A stretch of DNA of 64,000 nucleotides from Turbatrix aceti (lineage: Eukaryota > Nematoda > Chromadorea > Rhabditida > Panagrolaimidae): NCBI GenBank assembly GCA_963969345.1, contig OZ017767.1:8026739-8090738 (forward strand). The letters are read 5' to 3'. The notes beneath the pieces were generated by a model. The model was not told where the DNA came from. It searched no databases and saw only the letters and a program-made list of their open reading frames with translations. The translations under genes and the position numbers were made by a program. Positions 55,760 to 64,000 of this stretch are shown here, in pieces (within the stretch, counting starts at the first letter, position 1; each line of letters starts with the position of its first letter).

Positions 55760-58700
55760 TTATTCTCCGATCAAATTAGCAGCAGTGGTGTCAATGCGTT
55801 CGATGAGGTGTGCAGGTCGGGATTTTCGTGCGAACAGTCTTTTGTCCTTCGGCGGCATGTGATCCGGCATCGGCTGTCCTTTTGTCTCCGGTATAAAAAT
55901 AGCAAAGAGGATAAAATGGGTCAGCGAAGTTACGAAGAAGAGACAAAACGGCGCTGCCACCCAGAATTTCTGAATAACGAATACCGAGGGCGAAAAAACG
56001 CCACCCAGACGCGCCATCGTCGCCTTGAACGACGCCGCCTGATTTCTGATGGCCGTCGGGAAAAGCTCGGCCGACAGAACCCCGACGATGGCGAACATCT
56101 GACTGCACATGGCCGTCGCTGAGATTTGGGCGATCGTCGTCGCCATTGGATATTCGAATCCGGTCGCCTTGGATATAAAAATAAGCATGTTGACGGCGAT
56201 GACGTATCCCAGGACAGAAAGAAAAATGGTCTTTCGTCCGATCGACGGAAAAACAAAATCCACGGCTCCGAGAGATGCGTTTACGAGAACTCGCATGATG
56301 CCGAAAATCGCGGTATTGATGTAAACGTTGCCGGAAAATTGGTCCATGTTGAAGATCAAGGTGTACCTGAATTTGTTGTTTTTGGATGAAAGTTTTAACT
56401 TTTAAAATTTAATTTTTTATTTAAATAAAAAAAAAATTTTTTTAAATCAACTTACGACAAAACAGCCGTCCAGAAAAGACCAAATCCAAAAGTCAAAAGC
56501 CATTTGCACATTTCTGTGGTGTAGAAAATGTGATACAAGTAGTACTTCTTGCGTTTTTTTGATAGATTTTTTTGTCTGTCAATTTCGTCGTTTATCAATT
56601 CGGTTAGCTGGGCACTTCGGTCGTCGCACCAGGTGCCGTTGCGTTCTTCCATGACCTGAAAGACGTGCTCGGCCTCCTTGATTCGGCCTTTTTCGATGAG
56701 CCATCGCGGTGATTCGAAGAATAGGAATCTATAAAATCCAGAATTTTTTTTGGGCAACAATTATTTAAAAAAAAAATTAATTTTTTTAAAATTATTTTTT
56801 CAAATAAATTTTTATTTTTCGAAAAAAACTAAAATTTTAAAAAAATTATTTTCAAAAAATAAATTTTTTAAAATTATTTTTTGAAAATTATTTTTTCAAA
56901 TTAATTTTTATTTTTTGAAAAAAAACTGAGAATCGAAGAGGGCAACATTTTTTTTCAAATAATAATAGGTCACGATTTGTCGTCAAAACGACCAAAAAAC
57001 CCCCTTTTTTGCGCGTGCGCGTGCGCGTGCGCACTTCCCCCCATTTTTTTGAGGGGGTTTTTGGTCGTTTTGACTACAAATCGGGACCTAAAAGGTGATT
57101 CCAGACACTACGTTTTTTTAACGGACACTTCATTCTGAGCCAAAAAAATCGCTCTATCAGATAGGATATATGAAAATGGGTGTTTATTTATTTTAGGCAT
57201 GGTAAAGCCGAATTTTGTAACGACAAAATTCAATAAAAAATACTGGCAGTTGTTTTTTTTTAAATTTGAGTATGCCATCGTATTCCCTGTCCTCTGAAAT
57301 CCCTGTAAACAAGTTTTCAGATTTTTTGTTCTGAAACGAAGCGCGCGCCATTCGTTTTTATGAAAACACATCTGAAGCCAAATCTCCAGAATCCGATTTT
57401 TAAAAAATCTAATATTGCGGTTATAGACTGCCCTTAGGGTGTTCTACAACTTAGACTCAAAACATTTGAAAGTGTAAAAATTGATGTGTCGGCCTCCTCC
57501 CTTTGTTGGTATATCGGCTCGCAGACTGTCTATTAATTTTTTTTTCGAAATTGAAGAACATGTCCCTTTTGTAAAAAACCAAGAATGTTAAGGCCATTTC
57601 AGATAAATAAAAACAACCCACGTGAGAAGCAAAAATCCAGGAACGCATAAAAATCCATCAATCAAAAACAACGTTCTCCAATTGTTAGCCAAATATGCAA
57701 TGCCTGCGAACAAGATGTAATTCGGCGAATAGGAAAGCAAGAGCATGATCCAGACTCGATGTTTCTTAGGAACGTTTTCCATTAGATAAATGTGACAGGT
57801 CCTGAAAATAAAAAAATTTACCACCTACACCAAGTTTTTTTTAAAACCAACGTCGACATCCCCCCGGTGAAAACAAGATTTATAAAGTGCAAAGCAGTCA
57901 TGGTATAAGGATCAGGTGCGTGAGCGAGGAGAAAGTCAAGTACGCAGCTAGCTGCTAAGGCTACCTGGATAACTCTTTTTCGGCCGTAAAGGTCCGAAAA
58001 CTGTCCGAGGATTGGTGCTCCGATCATGACGCCTATCATTTGGACGCTCATGAGTTGCTTGATTTTCATGGATTCTGAGCAGTAGTAACCAAACTGAAAA
58101 AAATATTTATATAAATTAATAAAAAAAAAATATTTTATATAAATTAAATTAATAAAAGAAATTAAATATATAAAAATATATAAAAAATATTTTAAAAAAG
58201 TTTAAAATATTTTTAATTTGTTATAAAAAATTTAGGAAATGACATTAAAATGTTGTTTCAGCTGATTTTTTTAGATGCCACGGCGCCCGGCGCCGCGGCT
58301 TCTGTAAAAAATATACGACCAAAAAAAATTTGTTATCGTTTTATATTATTTATGTAAAATTTCAAGCGCACTTCGTAGTTCATGGACTCAAATGGAGTCT
58401 CCACAACAGGTTCGCAGCTCCCGGTGGCACGGAGAGACTCGAAACGCGTGCAAGCTTCCTGGTCCGTCAGACCTTCAAAACTCGTGTTTCCGCAACCAAT
58501 TACCCTTGGTTTGTAGCCTAAAACAAAGCCAAACTAATTTTTGAGCCTTCAAAAAATTCAATTTTACCTCCGTAGGACATGATAGTCATGTTCCCCATTT
58601 GCGGAATTAGCACCGCCTCGTAGACTATCATAAACCCAATCGTAAACCATCCAAACTGCAGAAAATCTCCTAAATTGGGTTTCTGAGGTTTTTCTTCCTC

Positions 58701-58848
58701 GTCTTCGTCGTCGACATTGTTGCCGATTTTCGAGGGCAGCTTTGCCCTCGATGAGCGAGATATGGTCGGGATCCTCGTCTTCACCGCCTCCGGGCTCGAG
58801 AAATGTCACTCGCTCGAGTCGGGTTGGCTTTTCGTCTGGATTCGCCAT
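55760..58848 (-). CDS. SLC22-type organic ion transporter 1 (MFS)
   Basis: Six exons: 58848-58568, 58517-58372, 58093-57852, 57801-57622, 56728-56456 and 56366-55760; about 575 residues. SLC22 marks: an N-terminal helix ending QMGNMTIMSYGG, an extracellular loop with several Cys, the MFS motif-A loop GQFSDLYGRKR after helix 2, ESPRWLIEKGRIKEA in the central cytoplasmic loop, and IPETKGQPMPDHM after the last helix. Role by family: plasma-membrane transport of organic cations, anions or zwitterions; substrate unknown. Exon 1 has one base too many for its frame (between the acidic N-terminal stretch and the Asp/Glu-rich stretch, near 58735-58745), and three donors are weak (GTGCGC, GTTGGT, GTGGGT). 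Its neighbour at 59835-63491 has clean frames and GTGAGT donors. The stop codon lies inside AATAAA. Confidence 0.85.
56968..57089. repeat. Inverted repeat with alternating purine-pyrimidine core
   Basis: Arms of about 38 bases (left GTCAAAACGACCAAAAAACC, right its near complement) enclose 24 bases of GCGCGTGCGCGTGCGC type at 57011-57034, a sequence prone to Z-DNA. It lies in intron 4 of transporter 1. Confidence 0.85.
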
Positions 58849-59834
58849 ACCTCAGAAACCTCAGAACTGAGGTCCTAGATAAATATTTATGCACAAGACA
58901 AGAAATATGCAACCAGCAAGTGCACGGGAAGAACACACCGCGCTTGTGTCACCGGTGAGACGGCAGCGGGTTCTCTCTTTGGTGTCGCGCAGCAACTCTC
59001 CTGGCCCGGCTGATCGTTATCGACAAAGTGTTGAGTGATTCGCACATCTTAGGTGATAGCCAGATGCCGTCGTCCGATTTTATGGTATCTAGCCCTTTTT
59101 TTGGACGTGGGAAACATGTTTGTTTATCTGGACGGAGGTTGTTTTGATTTTTTTATCGGAGTCAAAAACACGGATTGGAAAGGATTTGAGTGTGTTTTGC
59201 TTGTTTGATAAAAGTGACAAGTGATATAACTGATTGATTTTTTTTGCGACAATGTTGTTGATTTGATCTTTGTCTACTCCGACACCTGCAAGGTATGTAA
59301 AAAAGTTGCTGCAATTAATCATCCAGCAGAGTTTTGTGAGGAGTTTTGTGTTTTTTGTAAATCGTCGACTGTGAGAAAAGGTTTGTTTCATGATGCAACA
59401 AGGGAACTCTAACTCAAACTCAAACTCATGCACAAATTTTTTTTTGTAATTGAAAAAAAATTTTTATTTTGAAATTTTTTTTTATTTAAAAAAATCTATT
59501 TAAAATTTTAATTTTTTTAATTCAAAAAAAATTTAATTAAAATAAAAAAAATTTAATTTAAATTTTTTTTTATTTAAAAAAATAAATTTAAAAATAATTT
59601 TTTTTTGATTTAAAAAACATAATTTAAAATTTTAATTTTTTTATTTAAAAAAATAATTTAAAATTTAAATTTTTTTAATTTAAAAAAATAATTTAAATTT
59701 TAATTTTTTTTTAATTGTTTTTCATTAAAACTTTTATTTAATTTTCAATTTTAATTTTTTAAAATTCTTTTTCTTAAAATTTTTTTCTTTTTTTTCTTTT
59801 TTTTAATCATAAAAATTTATTTCAAAAATATAAT
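58849..59834. other. Interval between the tandem transporters
   Basis: The first 600 bases are the probable promoter region of transporter 1. From about 59440 to 59820 the sequence is almost pure A and T. No gene seen. Confidence 0.55.
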
Positions 59835-62800
59835 TTATTGTTCCACCACAAAATTAGCAGCAGTGGTGTCTATGCGATCGATGAGATGCGTGGATCTGGA
59901 CCTGTTTTTTCGAGCAAATATTCTCTTGTCTTTCGGCGGCATGTGATCCGGCATCGGAGCGCCTTTGGTTTCTGGAACGAAAATTGCGAAGAGCGCAAAA
60001 TGCACGACCGCGGTCACGAAAAAGAGACAAAACGGCGCCGCCGCCCAGAGTTCTTGAAGCATGAAAATCGAAGGCGAAACAACGCCGCCCAAACGGATGA
60101 GGGTCGATTTGAACGATGCTGCTTGATTTCGAATGGCTGTCGGAAAAAGTTCAACGATGATTACAGTAACGATAGTAAATAGCTGATTGCACATGGCCGT
60201 CGCTGAGATTTGGGCAATCGTCGTCGCCATTGGATATTCCAATCCGGTGACTTTGGATCCAAAAATAAGTGCGCTCATTATAATTATGTATCCCAGAACT
60301 CCGAGATAAATTGGCTTTCGTCCGGCTTTGGGCAGAACAAAATCAGTCGCACCCAGCGCTCCGTTGACAGTCATGCGCATTAGTCCAAAAAGTGCCGAGT
60401 TGACATAAACGCTGCCCGAAAATTGATCCATGTTGAAAATCAGAGCGTAAGATAAAATAGCAGTCCAGAAAAGTCCAAATCCAAAAGTCAGCAGCCAGAC
60501 GCACATTTCAGAGGTGTAGAAAATGTGGTAAAAGTAGTACTTGCGCCGCTTTTTTGTCATTGCCTTTTGTCGGTCGATTTCGTCGTCGATGAGTTCGGTC
60601 AATTCGGTTTGTCTCGCGTCGCACCACGTTCCATTCCGCTTTTCCATGACCTGGAAAACTTCTTCGGCTTCCTTGATTCGGCCTTTTTCGATCAGCCATC
60701 GCGGAGATTCGAACATGCAAAACCTAAAAAAAATTATGTAAAAAAATTTTGTCAAGAACACGAAAAAAATTTTTCTGCAATTAAAAAATGAAAAATAAAT
60801 GATGAGAAGCAAAGATGGGAGAACGTTCGAATACAAATTTAATTTTTTATGTTAGTGTTCGTTTGCGAACAAATCAAAATTTTTCAAACGGACAAAACGA
60901 ACAAAAATTGAGGTAAAATTAAAAAAAAACGGTATAAAAAGCGATGTTATTTAACAAAAAAAATGCCAAATACTAACATTCAAAATTTTATCCTTAAAAA
61001 CGATAAAATGCAGATATGTAATCTAAATTTGCGTTTTTTTGAAAAAAAAAATTAAATATTTTTTTTGTATTTTTTTTGTAAAAAAGGATTCTTTTTTTTT
61101 GTAAAAAAAAATCAATTATTTATTTGTAAAAAAACTTCAATTTTTTTGTAAAAAAAAAGAATTCATTTTTTTGTATAAAACAAATTCAAATTAAAAAAAA
61201 TATTCAATTTTTTGTAATTTTTTTGTCAAAAATGAATCATTATTTTTTGTAAAAAAATGTATAATTCGGTTCGATGTTCGTTCGTGTTCGTTCGCAAACA
61301 CGATAAAAAATGTTCGCATTCATTCGATGGCCCAAATGTTCGTGTTCATTCACGAACAAAAACCAACGATTGCCAAGCAATGCCGACTCACACCACCGTG
61401 TGTGAATTCGAAAAAATTAGCATATTGCCGGTTGATTAAGCTCATGATCGCTCTCGCGAGCAGAGTCGATTGTCGACGACTTCGTTTTTCAGATGATGGA
61501 TGTGAATGTACTCATTGCAGGCACGATTTTAACGACGCTCGCTATTCACTTTGCACTCCTGGCGACATGTACCCAGGTAAGTCCCTTTAAAATACCTGAT
61601 CAGGTAAAATTGTTTTTTTTTGTTATTTGCAGAAAAAGAAATCCAAGAGCTCGGAAAGCGATGACAGCCAATCCGCTGCCGCGGCACCAGAACAAATAGC
61701 GATTGATGTTGAGGTGACCGGTGTTGAGGCTTCAAATCAAGAAGAGGTAGGAACGCTCCGGGCAGAATCGGCAGCGGATCTCGGAGATGACACCGATCTT
61801 TGCACAGAAACCCTCGTCAGAAACATGGAACACGCTGCGAAGATGGAGAAGAGATATGGCATGAAAAAAGCAAGCGTCATAAAATCCAAGATCGATAATC
61901 CCGGTGGAAACAAGGTAAATGACAAGGACAATTGTGCTGGATTGAAGAATAAACAACCACAACCTCCGTTATCTGAAGCCAAATCCGTGGACAAAAAACA
62001 ACCACTACCGTCCGAAAACAAAGCCATACTGGCAAAAGTCGACGCTCCAGCTGCGCCGATTATCGTTGTTCCAGCGCCGAAAAAAGAAAAGATTCAGATG
62101 TCGTCTAATATGTCAGAAGAATCAGCAGAAAAAGAATAAATATGTGAAAACTCCCTTGGAGTTATATAATTTTTTTTTTTGAAATCAAAAAAAACTCACA
62201 ACATAGCCAAAAAAGCCGGAATACTGAGAATACCGTTGACGATGAACAAAGTTCTCCAGGTGTTAGCCAGGTACGCGATTCCGGCAAACAAAATGTAATT
62301 AGGCGAATAAGAAAGCAGAAGCATGATCCAAACTCGGTGCTTTTTTGGAACATTTTCCATAAGATAAACATTGGCAACTCTGAAAAAATTTCGCGCTTAC
62401 CCCAAACAATTTTTTTTTAATGTTGGAACTCACGTATTCATGCCCCCGGCTGAGATGAGATTGAAAAAGTGCCCTGCGGTCATGGTATACGGATCCGGGG
62501 CGTAGGCTAGGATAAAATCGAGAATGCCAGTAATTGCTAGGGTGATCAATATAATCTTTCGCCGACCGTAGAGATCCGAAAGTTGGCCGCCAATCGGGGC
62601 ACCAAGCATGACGCCGATGTTTTGGATGCTGATGAGTTGCTTGATTTTCATGGAATCTGAGCAGTAGTAGCCAAACTAGAAAAATGCGTTTTTGAAAACG
62701 AAAAAAAATTTTAAAAATTAATTTATTTTTACAAACAACGAAAATTAAATTAATTTATTCATTTTTAATTAAATAAATTTTTTTTCTTTCAGAACGAAAA

Positions 62801-63491
62801 AAAGGAAATTAATTAAACCAATATATTTTTAAAATTAAAAAAAAAATATAAAGCTAATTTTACAGAGCTCAAGCTCAATTTTTGTGCTAAAAAAACTCAC
62901 TTCATAATTTACGGACTGAAATGGTGTCTCCAAGATCGGTTCGCAACTGTCGGTTTTTCTCAAAATTTCGAGACGGCTGCAGGCTTCTGCTTCGGTGAGG
63001 TCAGTGAAGGTCGTGTTGCCGCATCCGACGAGCTTTGGCTTGTAACCTAAAAAATTCGAATTTTGTTGTAGAATGAAAATAAAAAAATCAAAACAATTTT
63101 TTTTATTAATTTTGTTTTCTCAAATTTGAGTATAAATTTATTTATTTTACAAAAAATCGATATTTTCCAATTAGAACGTGTTTAAAAAAATTACACACTT
63201 CAAAAAATTTTTTAGATTTTCTGGTTTGTTTTTTAAAATTATCACAGAAAAGCTGTTTTTTTGGTAAGTATGCTCATATAAAAAATACTTACCAGCATAA
63301 GACATAATAGTAATATTGCCCATCTGAGGAATAATCATAAGCTCATAAACAATGAGAAATCCAATAGTAAAGCACCCGAATCTGAGAAACTCGCTGAGCG
63401 TCGTTTTTTCAGATTTTTCACTGGCGCTGTCCGTAGAAGAATTTCCATTTGATTCTTCTAATTGGAAAGCGGTTTTTTCTTCTAACCTCAT
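59835..63491 (-). CDS. SLC22-type organic ion transporter 2 (MFS)
   Basis: Five exons: 63491-63293, 63046-62901, 62675-62434, 62379-62200 and 60723-59835, joining in frame to 551 residues. Motifs as in transporter 1: QMGNITIMSYAG, GQLSDLYGRRKI after helix 2, ESPRWLIEKGRIKEA, and VPETKGAPMPDHM near the C terminus. Exons 2, 3 and 4 have exactly the same lengths (146, 242, 180) and phases as in transporter 1, showing tandem duplication; exon 5 here is a fusion of exons 5 and 6 of transporter 1. Donors are canonical. Intron 4 (60724-62199) is unusually long and carries a complete small gene on the other strand. The TAA stop is part of AATAAA. Confidence 0.9.
60840..60910. repeat. GTTCGTTTGCGAACAAA repeat
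   Basis: Short copies of the TTCG-GCGAACAAA motif that forms the minisatellite at 51470-51910, here in transporter 2 intron 4. Confidence 0.6.
61260..61360. repeat. TTCGTTCG minisatellite remnant
   Basis: Several units such as GTTCGTTCGTGTTCGTTCGC, related to the minisatellite at 51470-51910. It ends about 130 bases before the nested gene. Confidence 0.6.
61481..61492 (+). promoter_or_regulatory. Candidate trans-splice acceptor of nested gene
   Basis: TTCGTTTTTCAG ends directly at the initiator ATGATG of the nested gene with no visible upstream exon, the typical position for spliced-leader addition in nematodes. Confidence 0.45.
61493..62139 (+). CDS. Small membrane-anchored protein nested in a transporter intron
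   Basis: Two exons, 61493-61576 and 61633-62139, join in phase 0 to 196 residues (canonical GTAAGT donor and TTTGCAG acceptor). Exon 1 is one hydrophobic segment (MMDVNVLIAGTILTTLAIHF and on), a signal peptide or single membrane anchor. The exon 2 part starts KKKSKSSESDD and is charged, low-complexity and probably disordered: acidic then Lys/Pro-rich, with a helix around RNMEHAAKMEKRYGMKKAS. If exon 1 is an anchor, the Lys cluster would put the tail in the cytoplasm by the positive-inside rule. No family recognised. The gene lies wholly within intron 4 of transporter 2 on the opposite strand. AATAAA overlaps the stop codon. Confidence 0.7.
62135..62140 (+). terminator. Poly(A) signal overlapping stop codon of nested gene
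   Basis: GAATAAAT contains both the TAA stop (62137-62139) and AATAAA. About 55 bases on lies the opposite-strand exon of the host transporter, so an early signal would keep the two transcripts from overlapping. Confidence 0.55.
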
Positions 63492-64000
63492 TTTTTTAAA
63501 TATTTAGGATCATCGAAAGATGCTAGCAAACAATGAAAAAAATGAAAATGAACAAAAAATATTAGGATGAAAAATTGGACAACCCACCTGGCACCTGCAA
63601 CCGTTATCTCGCTACCGACAAAGACGCGCGCACGTTCCTTTGTCGACGACAACGGTGTCGGTCGGTCGATGGGTTCATTTCTCCAATGGGATCCTCCCAA
63701 ATCAGGTGAAAGTAGTGATAAGACCACAGCCGGAGGGAAGAAAGAAAAGATGGCGAGAGGATTGTCGGGTTTTATCGCTACTGCATGCACGACAGCAGCT
63801 TGAACCCCGAAGATTACCTTGCATGTCCTGTTCGGTTGATTAAAGTTGTGACGAGCACCGAAGCGGTTCTTTGATGCTTGTTGATGGGAAAAAGCACAGA
63901 GGGAAAGGAAAATCACTTTTCGATGGTATCTGCACGCGTATTTTATTTTTTTTCGATTACATTCAATTTTTTTACACTTTTTCTGTGTTTTAAAAAAAAT
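63492..64000. other. Upstream flank of transporter 2
   Basis: Probable promoter region of transporter 2. The sequence is more balanced in composition at 63580-63850, but the open frames there have no domain. Nothing else seen. Confidence 0.45.

Overview
The window looks like nematode nuclear DNA. It is AT-rich, with long A and T runs, and its protein-coding genes are split by short introns (often about 45-70 bases) with GT donors and T-rich acceptors of the TTTTCAG or TTTTTTAG type. Several first exons begin a few bases after an acceptor-like site with no visible upstream exon, as expected for spliced-leader trans-splicing. The hydroxylase at 30.7-36.5 kb reads very much like C. elegans EGL-9 from memory. 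No bacterial-type operons, CRISPR arrays, rRNA or convincing tRNA genes were seen. There is an assembly gap of N at 27269-27468.

Layout. 1-12 kb: AT-rich non-coding sequence with no gene I can support. 12.1-15.3 kb: a rhodopsin-like neuropeptide-type GPCR on the plus strand, followed by an almost identical inverted copy of its first exon. 15.5-17.6 kb: an unrecognised three-exon gene on the minus strand. 20.2-23.8 kb: a CCZ1 homologue (Mon1-Ccz1, the Rab7 activator) on the minus strand, with a broken inverted copy of its third exon just past its 3' end; that copy carries a 147-base insertion. 23.8-30.7 kb: a long intergenic region with a fold-back repeat next to the gap. 30.7-36.5 kb: egl-9, the HIF prolyl hydroxylase, with a MYND finger, six exons and related minisatellites in three introns. 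37.4-46.1 kb: a tandem duplication carrying two bZIP-like genes, with an unknown helical protein gene between them and a second fold-back element in the downstream unit. 47-52.6 kb: two divergent FOXP-like genes. One has the FOXP zinc finger and leucine zipper plus two forkhead domains; the other lacks the finger and has one forkhead. 53-54.2 kb: a third bZIP-like gene. 54.2-63.5 kb: two tandem SLC22-type organic ion transporter genes and a transporter fragment; a small plus-strand gene lies inside an intron of the second transporter.

Conserved housekeeping or signalling genes (ccz-1, egl-9, GPCR, SLC22) sit beside a rapidly evolving block at 37-54 kb, where bZIP-like and forkhead-like regulators have duplicated and lost canonical DNA-contact residues. 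The recurrent structural theme is inversion: two genes carry an inverted partial copy of one of their own exons just downstream of their 3' end, and at least three other fold-back elements lie between genes. Read-through of either gene would give a transcript able to fold into long double-stranded RNA.

All exon boundaries were read by eye from splice motifs and reading-frame continuity; where the phases of all exons add up this is stated.
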